Origin: Stenotrophomonas sp. UBA2302
GTDB taxonomy: Bacteria > Pseudomonadota > Gammaproteobacteria > Xanthomonadales > Xanthomonadaceae
Direction: 5' to 3'
NCBI GenBank assembly: GCA_002345545.1
Contig: DDVW01000069.1
Location: forward strand, 56,222-82,412
DNA length: 26,191 nt
Shown here: in pieces, positions 1 to 9,878 of the stretch
Numbering within the stretch: position 1 is the first letter of the stretch
Layout of the letters: every line of letters starts with the position of its first letter
The notes under the pieces: model-generated
Told to the model about the DNA's origin: nothing
Seen by the model: only the letters and a program-made list of their open reading frames with translations
Databases searched by the model: none
Program-made: the position numbers and the translations under genes

Positions 1-1139
1 CCCGCGCCGGGCGGGATCCGCACGGTGCCGGTCACATGCTGCAAGCCAAGCCGCTTGCCGAGCGCGGCCTGCAACAGGTCCAAGCCGCGGCCATCACGCG
101 CGGAGATCCATACCCGCTCGCGGCGCGAGGCATCGGGAATACCGTCCTGCGCGTCGTGACGCACCTCCGCGCCCTCGATGCGGTCGATCTTGTTGAACAC
201 CAGCATCTGTGGAAGATCGCCGGCGCCGACCGCCTGCAACACCTCATCGACCTGAGCGATGCGTTCCTCGCGCAACGGATCGGCCGCATCCACCAGATGC
301 AGCAGCAGGTCCGCCTCGCGCGCCTCGCTCAGGGTGGAACGGAAGGCGGCGACCAGTTCATGCGGCAGGTCGCGGACGAAGCCGACGGTATCGGCCAGCA
401 CCACATGGCCGCCCGGCAAGGCGATACGCCGCACCGTGGGATCGAGCGTGGCGAACAGCTGGTCGGCGGCATAGGCCTCGGCACCGGTCAGCGCATTGAA
501 CAGGGTCGATTTGCCGGCATTGGTATAGCCCACCAGCGCCACCCGTGGCAGCTCGCTGCGCACCCGCGCACGGCGCATCTGGTTGCGCTGGACTTCGACC
601 TTCTCCAGCCGCTTCTGCAACTGTTCCACCCGCTTCTGCAGCAGGCGGCGGTCGGTTTCCAGCTGGGTTTCACCCGGTCCTCGCAGGCCGATCGAACCAC
701 CACGCTGGCGCTCCAGGTGGGTCCAGCCGCGCACCAGCCGCGTGGCCAGGTGGCGCAGCTGGGCCAGTTCGACCTGCAGCTTGCCTTCGTGGCTGTGCGC
801 CCGCTGCGCGAAGATGTCCAGGATCAGGCCGGTGCGGTCGATCACCCGGCGTTCGAGAAAACGCTCCAGGTTGCGCTCCTGCACCGGCGACAGCGAATGG
901 TTGACGAGGATCAGGTCGGCACCGGTCGCATCCGCCGCCGCTTTCACCTCTTCCAGCTTGCCGCTGCCGATCAGGGTGGAAGGGTTCGGATATTCCATGC
1001 GCGCAGTGATGGTCGCGGCAATGCTGGCACCGGCGGAGCGGGCCAGGTCGGTGAACTCTTCCAGCACTTCTTCTTCCAGCCGTCCGCTGTGCGGCTGGAT
1101 CAACAGCGCGTGTTCGCCTTTTTTTGAACGGTCAAACAC
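1..1139 (-). CDS. hflX: GTPase HflX, C-terminus cut by window edge
   Basis: HflX is a ribosome-associated TRAFAC-class GTPase that rescues or splits stalled 70S ribosomes under stress (family knowledge). The reverse strand is open from a GTG at 1139 to the window edge, about 379 of an expected 430-440 residues, so the C-terminus lies outside. The N-terminus reads MFDRSKKGEHALLIQP, as in xanthomonad HflX. The HflX domain carries the glycine-rich stretch GGSIGLRGPGETQLE, followed by the G1 loop GYTNAGKST (near 510-535), the G3 region DTVGFVRDLPHELV and the G4 motif NKID (near 190). The GTG start is chosen because it lies only 14 bases after the hfq stop and no upstream codon gives a better N-terminus. 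It is the last visible gene of the miaA-hfq-hflX order known from E. coli and is probably co-transcribed with hfq. Confidence 0.95.
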   Translation of the reverse strand, partial: MFDRSKKGEHALLIQPHSGRLEEEVLEEFTDLARSAGASIAATITARMEYPNPSTLIGSGKLEEVKAAADATGADLILVNHSLSPVQERNLERFLERRVIDRTGLILDIFAQRAHSHEGKLQVELAQLRHLATRLVRGWTHLERQRGGSIGLRGPGETQLETDRRLLQKRVEQLQKRLEKVEVQRNQMRRARVRSELPRVALVGYTNAGKSTLFNALTGAEAYAADQLFATLDPTVRRIALPGGHVVLADTVGFVRDLPHELVAAFRSTLSEAREADLLLHLVDAADPLREERIAQVDEVLQAVGAGDLPQMLVFNKIDRIEGAEVRHDAQDGIPDASRRERVWISARDGRGLDLLQAALGKRLGLQHVTGTVRIPPGA

Positions 1140-1153
1140 GCGCCGGGCCCTGC

Positions 1154-1432
1154 TTATTCGTTGTTGTCGTCATCGCCTGCCTGGCTGCCGTCGGCCGATT
1201 GCACATACCCACCGCCCGGTCCGACCTTCACATTGCGGGCCGGCACCACCGTGGAGATGGCGTGCTTGTAGACCATCTGGCTGACGGTATTGCGCAGCAG
1301 CACCACGAACTGGTCGAACGATTCGATGGTGCCCTGCAACTTGATGCCGTTGACCAGGTACACCGACACCGGCACCCGCTCACGGCGCAATGCGTTCAGA
1401 AACGGATCCTGCAAAGACTGCCCCTTGGACAT
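1154..1432 (-). CDS. hfq: RNA chaperone Hfq
   Basis: Hfq is the hexameric Sm-like protein that binds small RNAs and mRNAs and promotes their pairing. The 92-residue product starts [18 protein letters not shown]. It contains the Sm1 region ([20 protein letters not shown]) and the Sm2 signature VYKHAIST with the YKH triad that lines the proximal RNA-binding face. A short acidic tail ending DDDNNE follows, which is typical for a C-terminal tip. A strong ribosome site (GAGGAG, six bases before ATG) supports the start at 1432. It lies between miaA (90 bases upstream) and hflX (14 bases downstream), the conserved order. Identification is essentially certain from the sequence. Confidence 0.98.
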   Translation of the reverse strand: MSKGQSLQDPFLNALRRERVPVSVYLVNGIKLQGTIESFDQFVVLLRNTVSQMVYKHAISTVVPARNVKVGPGGGYVQSADGSQAGDDDNNE

Positions 1433-1522
1433 CGTCTACTCCTCGTTATTGTTTTTATGCCGGACCGATGGCGGCATCCCCTGCCTGTCCGGAGCACAGA
1501 TGGTACACCGGGCGGCATGCCC

Positions 1523-2476
1523 TCAGCGGCCCAGAAACAGCGACACCGCGTCCTGCAGGCGGGGCATGTCGCGTGCCGGGTCGAACCAGCGCGCATCCAG
1601 CTCGCCGCGCAGCCAGGTCAACTGCCGCTTGGCCAGCTGGCGCGTGGCGAATATCCCCTTGTCGCGGAACTCGCTGGCGCTGCCCTGCCCGTCCAGATAC
1701 TGCCAGGCCTGGCGGTAGCCCACCGCACGCACCGCCGGCAGATCCAGCGGGGCCGGCACCTGCCTCATCTGCGGCAGCGCGCGCAGGCGGCGCACTTCAT
1801 CCAGGAAGCCGTGTTCGAGCATCAGGTCGAAACGCTTTTCGACGCGCTGGTGGAGCACCGCGCGCTCGGCCGGCGCCAGCACCAGCTTCAACACGCGCGC
1901 CGGCAGCCGGGCGACACCCGGCAGTGCCTGCCAGTAGCTGATCGGCTTGCCGGTCAGGCGGAAGACTTCCAGCGCCCGCTGGATCCGCTGCGGATCGGTG
2001 GCATGGATGCGTCCGGCCGCTGCCGGATCGACCTGCGCCAGCTGCGCATGCAACGCCGGCCAGCCGACCAGTTCCGCCTCGGCGCTGATGTGCGCACGGA
2101 TCGCCGGATCGGCCTCCGGCATCGGCGACAGACCCTGCAGCAAGGCGCGGAAGTAGAGCCCGGTACCGCCCGCGAGGATCGGCAGCTTGCCGCGCGCGAC
2201 AATCTCCCGCACCGTCACCGCCGCATCGCTGGCGAACTCGGCGGCCGAATAGCTCTGCCACGGATCGCGCACGTCCAGCAGGTGGTGGGGAATACCGGCG
2301 CGCTCGGCGGCATCGGGCTTGGCCGCGCCGATCTCCAGCCCGCGGTACACCAGCGCCGAATCGACGCTGACGATCTCGCCGTCATACGCCTTGGCCAGCG
2401 CGATCGCCGCAGCAGTCTTGCCTGAGGCGGTCGGCCCCATCAGCGCGATGGCCAGCGGCCGGGTATCGACCGCCAT
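1523..2476 (-). CDS. miaA: tRNA dimethylallyltransferase MiaA
   Basis: MiaA transfers a dimethylallyl group from DMAPP to N6 of A37 in tRNAs reading UNN codons, the first step to ms2i6A. The 317-residue product has the P-loop GPTASGKT at residues 14-21, the substrate-binding stretch [21 protein letters not shown] (catalytic Asp of the VDSA motif), the [14 protein letters not shown] segment and the conserved [13 protein letters not shown] region. The [12 protein letters not shown] motif near the C-terminus contacts tRNA. Length matches the family (about 310-320). The start overlaps the folP stop as TGATG, indicating translational coupling. The C-terminal residues run to LGR directly before the stop, without a long extension. 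It sits upstream of hfq as in many gammaproteobacteria. Confidence 0.97.
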   Translation of the reverse strand: MAVDTRPLAIALMGPTASGKTAAAIALAKAYDGEIVSVDSALVYRGLEIGAAKPDAAERAGIPHHLLDVRDPWQSYSAAEFASDAAVTVREIVARGKLPILAGGTGLYFRALLQGLSPMPEADPAIRAHISAEAELVGWPALHAQLAQVDPAAAGRIHATDPQRIQRALEVFRLTGKPISYWQALPGVARLPARVLKLVLAPAERAVLHQRVEKRFDLMLEHGFLDEVRRLRALPQMRQVPAPLDLPAVRAVGYRQAWQYLDGQGSASEFRDKGIFATRQLAKRQLTWLRGELDARWFDPARDMPRLQDAVSLFLGR

Positions 2477-3372
2477 CAGTCCTCATCCGGCCAGCGTGGC
2501 AGCACCGGCCTGTCGGCACGTGGCGCTGGCACCGCATCCAGTGCCGCCAGCACCTTGAGCGCATCGACCGTGGCGGCCACGTCGTGCACGCGCACGAGCT
2601 TGGCACCGCGCTGTACCGCCAGCAGATGCGCGGCCACCGAGCCGGCCACGCGCTCGGCAGCGGCCGCACGCCCGGTGACATCGCCGATGCAGCGCTTGCG
2701 CGACAGCCCGGCCAGCAGCGGCACGCCCAGTGCCAGCAGGCTTTCCTGCGCCGCCAGCAGTGCGAAATTCTGCGCGGCATCCTTGTTGAAGCCGTATCCC
2801 GGATCAACCACCAGCCGGCTGCGGGCGATACCGGCCATTTCCGCGGCAAAGATGCGTTCGGCCAGGAAACGCTGCACCTCGCCGGCGACATCATCGCTGT
2901 GCCACGCCACACCCGCGTCATGCGGCCCGCCGAGCGCATGCATCAGCACCACTACGGCGCCGGAATCGGCCGCGACCTCCAGCGCGCCGGGCTGGCGCAG
3001 CGCCTGCACGTCATTGACCATCCCGGCCCCGGCCGCCAGCGCGGCGCGCATCACTTCCGGCTTGCAGGTATCGACACTGATCGGCACCGGTATCTGCGCG
3101 ACCAGCGCCTCGATCACCGGCACCACGCGCGCGATCTCCTCCTGCGCCGACACCGGCGCAGCGCCGGGACGGGTGGACTCGCCACCGACATCCAGCAGAT
3201 CGGCACCCTGCTCGACCAGCGCCAGTCCATGGGCGATCGCTGCTGCGGGATCGAAGTGCAAGCCGCCATCGGAAAACGAATCCGGGGTGACATTGACGAT
3301 GCCCATCACCTGCGCACGATCCAGCCGCAGCACACGGCCACGGCAATCCAGTGTCGGAGCGACGTCGAACAT
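2476..3372 (-). CDS. folP: dihydropteroate synthase
   Basis: FolP condenses p-aminobenzoate with dihydropterin pyrophosphate in folate synthesis and is the sulfonamide target. A start at ATG 3372 gives 298 residues beginning [13 protein letters not shown]. The reading frame is open further upstream, but a family-like N-terminus begins here. Signature motifs are [14 protein letters not shown] (residues 24-37), the loop 2 motif [11 protein letters not shown], the [10 protein letters not shown] stretch, [11 protein letters not shown] and GLSRKRCIG near the pABA/sulfonamide pocket. The start overlaps the stop of the upstream small membrane gene (TGATG), and the stop overlaps the miaA start in the same way. 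The three genes therefore look translationally coupled. In E. coli folP follows ftsH and precedes glmM; here miaA takes the glmM position. Confidence 0.97.
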   Translation of the reverse strand: MFDVAPTLDCRGRVLRLDRAQVMGIVNVTPDSFSDGGLHFDPAAAIAHGLALVEQGADLLDVGGESTRPGAAPVSAQEEIARVVPVIEALVAQIPVPISVDTCKPEVMRAALAAGAGMVNDVQALRQPGALEVAADSGAVVVLMHALGGPHDAGVAWHSDDVAGEVQRFLAERIFAAEMAGIARSRLVVDPGYGFNKDAAQNFALLAAQESLLALGVPLLAGLSRKRCIGDVTGRAAAAERVAGSVAAHLLAVQRGAKLVRVHDVAATVDALKVLAALDAVPAPRADRPVLPRWPDED

Positions 3373-3560
3373 CACGGTTTGTTCCTTGAACGGACCCGGT
3401 TGCCGATGATGCTCAGCACCACGCCCAGCACCACACCGACGAAGATGCCGGCAAAGTAGTTGCCGGTTTTCACCCCGAAACTGACGCCGGCGACGGTGGC
3501 GATGACCATTTCGGGCAGGTGCAGCGGCGGTGGCTGCGGCGGCTGGGGGGTATTCATCAC
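3372..3560 (-). CDS. small proline-rich membrane protein, unknown function
   Basis: A 61-62 residue protein begins with a proline-rich head (NTPQPPQPPPLHLPEM). One or two hydrophobic segments rich in Gly and Val follow, VIATVAGVSFGVKTGNYFAG then IFVGVVLGVVLSIIG, and the basic end is NRVRSRNKP. This suggests a small inner-membrane protein, with the basic tail probably cytoplasmic. Two adjacent start codons exist, GTG 3560 and ATG 3557; no clear Shine-Dalgarno site separates them. Its stop overlaps the folP start (TGATG), which argues that it is translated and coupled to folP. It lies between the ftsH terminator-like hairpin and folP, so it may be the first gene of the folP-miaA-hfq-hflX transcript. 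I do not recognise a named family. Confidence 0.7.
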   Translation of the reverse strand: MMNTPQPPQPPPLHLPEMVIATVAGVSFGVKTGNYFAGIFVGVVLGVVLSIIGNRVRSRNKP

Positions 3561-3620
3561 GGGAACCGGGAAAAGCGGGAGATGCGCCTATTCTCTCCCA
3601 GTGCCTGCGACTACGCATAC

Positions 3621-3650
3621 GCAAACGGGCCGGAAGGCCGGCCCGTTTGC
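3621..3650 (-). terminator. hairpin after ftsH
   Basis: A perfect 13-bp inverted repeat (GCAAACGGGCCGG / CCGGCCCGTTTGC) with a 4-base loop lies 18 bases after the ftsH stop and before the small membrane gene. On the minus strand it is not followed by a real T run (only GTATGCG). It may be a weak or Rho-assisted terminator, or an mRNA 3'-end stabiliser. It divides rlmE-ftsH from folP-miaA-hfq-hflX. Confidence 0.6.
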
Positions 3651-3668
3651 TGCAGATCACATTGGCGG

Positions 3669-5600
<1,932 letters not shown>

Positions 5601-5653
5601 CCTCATCGGCTCCGATGTTCCTCTAATTTCTGACGCAATGCGTATGGTTTAGC

Positions 5654-6286
5654 TTACTTGATCTGTGCCCGCTTGCCCTGCCCGAGGGCATAGACTTCCG
5701 GCGAACGGGCGCGGGAGGCCTCCGGCTTGCGGATCACGACCTTGTCGAAACGACGGCGCATTTCACGCACGTAGTCATCAAAGCCGACGCCCTGGAACAG
5801 CTTGATCAGGAACGCCCCACCGGGCTTGAGGTGGTTGTCGGAAAAATCCAGTGCCAACTCCGCCAGGTACATCATCCGCGGCTGGTCGACCGCCGTCATA
5901 CCACTTTTATTGGGGGCCATATCCGACAGCACAAGGTCTACCGGCTGACCGCCGAGCATGGCTTCGAACTGCGATAGGACGGCTTCCTCCCTGAAGTCCC
6001 CATGAAGGAACTCCACGCCGGCCAGCGGCGGCATCTCCAGGATGTCCAGCGCCAGCACGCGGCCGCTGTCGCCCATCTGCTTGCGCACCTGTTGCGACCA
6101 GCCGCCGGGCGCGGCGCCGAGGTCGACCACGACCATGTCCGGCTTCAGCAAGCGGTCACGCGCCAGCATCTCCTCCAGCTTGTAGGCGGCACGCGAACGC
6201 ATGCCTTCCGCCTGCGCCTTCTTCACGAAGGGATCGGAGAAATGTTCTTTCAACCAGCGTTGACTGCTTTTACTGCGGGAGGCCAT
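5654..6286 (-). CDS. rlmE: 23S rRNA 2'-O-methyltransferase RlmE (RrmJ/FtsJ)
   Basis: RlmE methylates the 2'-OH of U2552 in the A-loop of 23S rRNA, a late step in 50S assembly, using S-adenosylmethionine. The 210-residue protein matches the family length. The catalytic K-D-K-E tetrad is visible at K36, D122, K162 and E197. The SAM-binding motif I is VVDLGAAPGGWSQ (residues 53-65), and LSDMAPNKSG carries the catalytic Asp. It is divergent from yhbY with 64 bases between the start codons and is followed by ftsH, the conserved rlmE-ftsH pair. The short divergent gap must hold promoters for both directions, but I could not assign clear -10/-35 boxes. Confidence 0.97.
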   Translation of the reverse strand: MASRSKSSQRWLKEHFSDPFVKKAQAEGMRSRAAYKLEEMLARDRLLKPDMVVVDLGAAPGGWSQQVRKQMGDSGRVLALDILEMPPLAGVEFLHGDFREEAVLSQFEAMLGGQPVDLVLSDMAPNKSGMTAVDQPRMMYLAELALDFSDNHLKPGGAFLIKLFQGVGFDDYVREMRRRFDKVVIRKPEASRARSPEVYALGQGKRAQIK

Positions 6287-6350
6287 CGGAAACAGAGCCG
6301 GAGGGGGCCGCCATGATACCCTGAACCCCCTTGATTACCTGTGTTCCTGT

Positions 6351-6656
6351 ATGTCTATCGCCTTGACCCCGGCCCAGAACCGATTTTTGCGCGGTGCTGC
6401 GCACGACCTGAAAGCCCTGCTGCAGATCGGTGGAAAGGGGGTTACGCCAGCATTCCTGGCGGAGCTGGACGAAGTACTGGAACGCCACGAGCTGATCAAA
6501 GTGAAGGTCGGCGCCGAAGACCGCGAAGCACGCGACACGATGATTGCCGAGCTGGTCGCCGCCAGCGACTGTGCACTGGTGCAGCGCATCGGCCATGTGG
6601 CGGTGCTGTACCGCCCCAGCAAGGAGCAGCGCCAGATCGTGCTGCCCCGCGGCTGA
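6351..6656 (+). CDS. yhbY: YhbY-family ribosome assembly RNA-binding protein
   Basis: YhbY is a one-domain CRM protein associated with 50S precursors. The 101-residue product consists almost wholly of the CRM fold: ALTPAQNRFLRGAAHDLKAL, then the GxxG RNA-binding loop in IGGKGVT (residues 26-32), ending with GHVAVLYRPSKE. ATG 6351 is the natural start and gives the standard family length. The gene diverges from rlmE, another 50S maturation factor, the arrangement known in E. coli. The next gene on the same strand begins 18 bases downstream, so the two may form a short operon. Confidence 0.95.
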   Translation: MSIALTPAQNRFLRGAAHDLKALLQIGGKGVTPAFLAELDEVLERHELIKVKVGAEDREARDTMIAELVAASDCALVQRIGHVAVLYRPSKEQRQIVLPRG

Positions 6657-6674
6657 CCGGCGAGGCACCTGCAG

Positions 6675-7046
6675 ATGCACCTCAGCCGGGAACTGCCTGA
6701 TTACGCCTACAGCCTGCGCTCCGCCGATGGGCACCAGGCCAAGGTCAACGACCGCGTCCTCAGCCGCAGCTTCCTGCTCGCACCGGACCAGCTGGTCGAA
6801 GACTGGCCGGTCACCTCGCAGACGCAACTCACCCCGGCACATCTGGACGCGGTATTGGCGATGGAGCCGGCACTGGTGATTCTCGGCACCGGGGAACGCC
6901 AGGTTTTCCCGCCCGCGGCGGTGATGGCCGCCTGCCTCACCAAGGGCATCGGCATCGAGGTGATGACCAACGCCTCGGCCGCACGCACCTTCAACGTACT
7001 GGCGGCCGAAGACCGCCGCGTGGTCGCCGCCTTCGTTCTGGGCTGA
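6675..7046 (+). CDS. Mth938-domain (DUF498-like) protein
   Basis: A 123-residue protein resembles the Mth938/NDUFAF3-type fold family (DUF498). The family features seen are a short beta-rich N-terminus, the stretch EPALVILGTGERQVFPP (the conserved LxxGTG core), KGIGIEVMTNASAARTFNVL and the C-terminal DRRVVAAFVLG. No catalytic residues are known for bacterial members. The human homologue NDUFAF3 helps assemble respiratory complex I, but transferring that role to this protein would be speculation. ATG 6675 lies 18 bases after yhbY, suggesting co-transcription. Recognition is from motif memory, without a search. Confidence 0.8.
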   Translation: MHLSRELPDYAYSLRSADGHQAKVNDRVLSRSFLLAPDQLVEDWPVTSQTQLTPAHLDAVLAMEPALVILGTGERQVFPPAAVMAACLTKGIGIEVMTNASAARTFNVLAAEDRRVVAAFVLG

Positions 7047-7375
7047 AGACAGCACACGCATCGCTGCCGGCTGCGTCCTCCCAGGCACGGACCGGATGTG
7101 ATCGCCGACCGGCCGCCCGCGCGGATGCCACGGCCCTTTCCCGGTGTATTGCCGCATATGCGCTGTGAATCACATGGCTGCGTTTTTGTTGCGGCTATCT
7201 GAAGCGGGCAGCCCGCCGTTTTCCTGTTTGCCCCCCTCCGCTGCGAGGTGATCGCCTCCGGCAGACCCGGGCCGGGCCTGTTCCAGCGCGCAAACCGCCA
7301 TCTGTTCCGCCCCGTCCTGCGGCCGCGCGGGGGGACATTTCGGCCCGGCTTGCCTAAGCTGGCCCGCCCCATTCC
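7047..7375. other. non-coding gap before first phzF gene
   Basis: About 330 bases without a supported gene. The only structure seen is a short hairpin (GCGGG / CCCGC with loop CAG, about 7204-7216) followed by GTTTTCC, which could be a weak terminator for the yhbY pair. There is also a small palindrome TGTGAATCACA near 7165. It lacks the 6-base spacer of a Crp/Clp site. No convincing promoter was identified. Confidence 0.4.
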
Positions 7376-7387
7376 ATGCACTCCGCC

Positions 7388-8248
7388 ATGACCGCACGCC
7401 GTTACCTGCAACTGGACGTCTTCGCCGCCCGCCCGGGCGCCGGCAACCCGCTGGGCGTCATCGTCGACAGCGAAGGTCTGGACGATGCCGCCATGCAGGC
7501 CATCGCCGCATGGCTGAACCTGTCCGAGACCATCTTCTTCCTGCCGCCGGACGAAGGTGCCAGCTACCGCATCCGCATCTTCACCCCGAAGGGCGAACTG
7601 CCGTTCGCCGGCCACCCCAGCGTCGGCGCGGCGTGGGCGGCGGTCGAGCTGGGACTGGCCACGCCCGATGATGCCGGCCAGCTGGTCCAGCAATGTCCCG
7701 CCGGGCTGCTGCCGGTGCGGGTGCAGGGCGGCCGCTGGTTCCGCCAGATCCACGTGCGCAGCCCGCAGGCCGAGCGCCGCGCCATCGAAGTACCGGCACT
7801 ACCCGAAGGCCTGGCAGCGCTGGCCAAGCCCGGCCATGCCCCGAAACTGTGGAACAACGGCCCGGACTGGTGGCTGCTGGAAGCCGGTAGCGAAGCCGCG
7901 CTGCGCCGCTACCAGCCGGAACTGGCCGCCATCGCCGCCCTGCCCGGGCGCGGCAAGCTGGCCGTGTTCACCGCCGCCGACCGTCCGGACGTGGGCTATC
8001 AATATGTGCTGCGCGCCTTCGCCCCCGGCGTCGGCATCAACGAAGACCCGGTCACCGGCAGCGCCAATGCGCTGGTCGCCGCGCAGCTGCTGGCCCAGGG
8101 CCGGATCAAGCCGTTCCAGCAGTACCTGGCCAGCCAGGGCCGCGAGCTGGGCCGCGCCGGCGAGGTGCGGGTGGAAGTCGACGGCGATTCCAACATCTGG
8201 ATCGGCGGCGAGGTACAGCAGGTGATTTCCGGGCAACTGGAATGGTGA
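7388..8248 (+). CDS. PhzF-family isomerase, paralogue 1
   Basis: PhzF-family proteins have a diaminopimelate-epimerase-like two-domain fold; PhzF itself isomerises DHHA in phenazine synthesis, while most relatives have unknown substrates. From ATG 7388 the product is 286 residues, starting MTARRYLQLDVFAARPGAGN. The general acid/base Glu is conserved (E47 in LNLSETIFF). The PFAGHPSVGAAWA motif and the second-half motif NEDPVTGSANALVA are both canonical. An in-frame ATG at 7376 would add four residues, but alignment with the next gene favours 7388. No other phenazine genes are nearby, so phenazine synthesis is not implied. It is followed by a close paralogue 78 bases downstream. Confidence 0.9.
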   Translation: MTARRYLQLDVFAARPGAGNPLGVIVDSEGLDDAAMQAIAAWLNLSETIFFLPPDEGASYRIRIFTPKGELPFAGHPSVGAAWAAVELGLATPDDAGQLVQQCPAGLLPVRVQGGRWFRQIHVRSPQAERRAIEVPALPEGLAALAKPGHAPKLWNNGPDWWLLEAGSEAALRRYQPELAAIAALPGRGKLAVFTAADRPDVGYQYVLRAFAPGVGINEDPVTGSANALVAAQLLAQGRIKPFQQYLASQGRELGRAGEVRVEVDGDSNIWIGGEVQQVISGQLEW

Positions 8249-8326
8249 GCGGCCTTCCTGCACCACATGCGCCCCCCGCCTGCCCGCTGATTACCCACCC
8301 GCTCCACTGATTACGGACACCCCGCC

Positions 8327-9202
8327 ATGACCACCCGCCGCTTCCTGCAACTGGATGTCTTCGCCCCGCGCCCCGGCACCGGCAATCCGCTGGCCGTGGT
8401 GCTCGATGCCGACGGTCTGGATGACGCCGCGATGCAGGCCATCGCCCGCTGGACCCGCCTGCCCGAGACCACCTTCATCAGCGCCCCCACCGTGCCGGGC
8501 ACCAGCTACCGCATCCGCATGTTCGCGCCGCAGAAGGAAGTGCCGTTCGCCGGCCATCCCAGCGTCGGCAGTGCACACGCGGTGCTGGAAGCCGGCCTCG
8601 CCGCGCCGCTCGACGGCCAGCTGATCCAGGACGGCATCGCCGGGCAACTGCCGCTGCGCATCAGCGAGCACGACGGCGTGCGCACCATCGCCATCCGCAC
8701 CCCGCGTGCGGCGGTGGCCGAAGTGGTCGGCGCCGACGATCCGCGCCTGCAACCGGCGATCAGTGGCTGGCCGCTGGGCGGGCTGCCGCCGGTGCTGATG
8801 GACGGCGGTCGCCGCTGGTGGCTGGTGGAAGTGGCCGATGAAGCCACTCTGCGCACGCTCGCCCCGGACTGGGACGCGATCGCCACGCTGGCCGAAAGCA
8901 CCGGCGCGATGGGCGTGTTCGCCTACGCCCGCAGCGAAGGTGAGAGCTACCAACTGGTCGTGCGTGCCTTTGTCGGCAACGGCCGCCGCTTCGAGGATGC
9001 CGCCTCCGGCGCGGCCAATGCGGTGCTGGCCGCGTGGCTGGACGAACGCAACGCGCTGCCCGGCAGCGGCAAACGCTACACCGCCAGCCAGGGCCGCGAG
9101 GTCGGCCATGACGCGCTGCTGGAACTGCACATCGACGCGGACGGCGAGGTCTGGTCCGGTGGCCAGGTGCAGACCGTGATCCGCGGAACCATCGACTGGT
9201 AG
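8327..9202 (+). CDS. PhzF-family isomerase, paralogue 2
   Basis: A 291-residue paralogue of the preceding gene, colinear over its whole length: MTTRRFLQLDVFAPRPGTGN, then the catalytic Glu (E47 in TRLPETTFI) and VPFAGHPSVGSAHAV. The second-half motif has diverged: the usual EDPVTGSA is EDAASGAA here, losing Pro, Val and Thr of the glycine-rich active-site loop while keeping the Asp. Substrate or activity may therefore differ from paralogue 1. The ATG at 8327 is unambiguous. The pair probably arose by tandem duplication and is transcribed together, with the acetyltransferase gene following 45 bases on. Confidence 0.9.
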   Translation: MTTRRFLQLDVFAPRPGTGNPLAVVLDADGLDDAAMQAIARWTRLPETTFISAPTVPGTSYRIRMFAPQKEVPFAGHPSVGSAHAVLEAGLAAPLDGQLIQDGIAGQLPLRISEHDGVRTIAIRTPRAAVAEVVGADDPRLQPAISGWPLGGLPPVLMDGGRRWWLVEVADEATLRTLAPDWDAIATLAESTGAMGVFAYARSEGESYQLVVRAFVGNGRRFEDAASGAANAVLAAWLDERNALPGSGKRYTASQGREVGHDALLELHIDADGEVWSGGQVQTVIRGTIDW

Positions 9203-9247
9203 CCCGGTCGAAGATTTCCCTCCGCTCCCCGGAACAGGACGATACAG

Positions 9248-9796
9248 ATGCGCAGACAGCAGCCGGTGCCTCCACACTCCGGAAGTGCTCACCCGCAGAT
9301 CACCATCCGCGCCTTCGGCAGCGGCGATGAACCGGGACTGCGACAGATATTCATCCGTGCGATCGAGGGCCTGACCGCCACCGACTACGACCACAGGCAG
9401 CGCGCGGCCTGGGCCGGCACTGCCACGGACATCGCCGCGTGGAATGCGCGTATCCAGCGCCTCCGGCCTTTCATCGCGATGCGCGGGGACGTGATGGCCG
9501 GCTATGCCGATCTGCAGGCGGACGGACTCATCGACCACTTCTTCGTCGACGCCGGACACGCCCGGCGCGGCGTAGGCGGCGCCTTGATGCGGCATATCGA
9601 ACAGCAGGCGGCGCAGCGCAGCCTCAGCGCCCTGCATGCCCACGTCAGCCGCAGTGCGGAAGGATTTTTCGCAACGCACGGCTTCACCGTGGACCGGCGG
9701 CAAACGGTACACCTCGACGGCGTCGCACTGGACAACGCGTTGATGCACAAACGCGTGCAGCCCTTGCCCCGCTCCACCAGACAACAACGCCCCTGA
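9248..9796 (+). CDS. GNAT-family N-acetyltransferase
   Basis: A 182-residue protein with a GNAT fold, which transfers an acetyl group from acetyl-CoA to an amine. The acetyl-CoA pyrophosphate-binding motif A is HARRGVGGALMRHIE (Q/RxxGxG type), preceded by the beta4 strand IDHFFVDAG and followed by LSALHAHVSRSAEGFFATHGF, the typical motif B region. The substrate is unknown. An AGGA about nine bases before ATG 9248 supports the start. The last codons (TRQQRP, stop) form the left arm and loop of the terminator hairpin, so the coding region ends inside the terminator. It is probably the last gene of the phzF transcript. Confidence 0.88.
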   Translation: MRRQQPVPPHSGSAHPQITIRAFGSGDEPGLRQIFIRAIEGLTATDYDHRQRAAWAGTATDIAAWNARIQRLRPFIAMRGDVMAGYADLQADGLIDHFFVDAGHARRGVGGALMRHIEQQAAQRSLSALHAHVSRSAEGFFATHGFTVDRRQTVHLDGVALDNALMHKRVQPLPRSTRQQRP

Positions 9797-9813
9797 CGGG
9801 GCGTTGTTGTTTT
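9781..9813 (+). terminator. Rho-independent terminator overlapping the GNAT stop codon
   Basis: A perfect 13-bp stem (ACAACAACGCCCC / GGGGCGTTGTTGT) with loop TGAC is followed by TTT. The TGA of the acetyltransferase (9794-9796) is in the loop. On the other strand no T run follows, so it mainly serves the plus-strand transcript, although it sits between convergent genes. Confidence 0.85.
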
Positions 9814-9878
9814 CCAGCAGCCGAACCACTTCACGCAGACAGCAACTGCCGGGTTTGCATCCAGCCGATACCCGCGGC

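Noticed and set aside
36..1127. Plus-strand open frame opposite hflX
   Set aside because: It is the antisense of an intact HflX with G1-G4 motifs; the product resembles no protein.
7160..7175. TGTGAATCACA as a Crp/Clp site upstream of phzF
   Set aside because: The consensus needs TGTGA-N6-TCACA; here the halves abut, so the spacing is wrong.
7388..9202. Phenazine biosynthesis cluster
   Set aside because: Only PhzF-family members are present; no phzA-E or phzG genes are near, and most PhzF relatives have unrelated roles.
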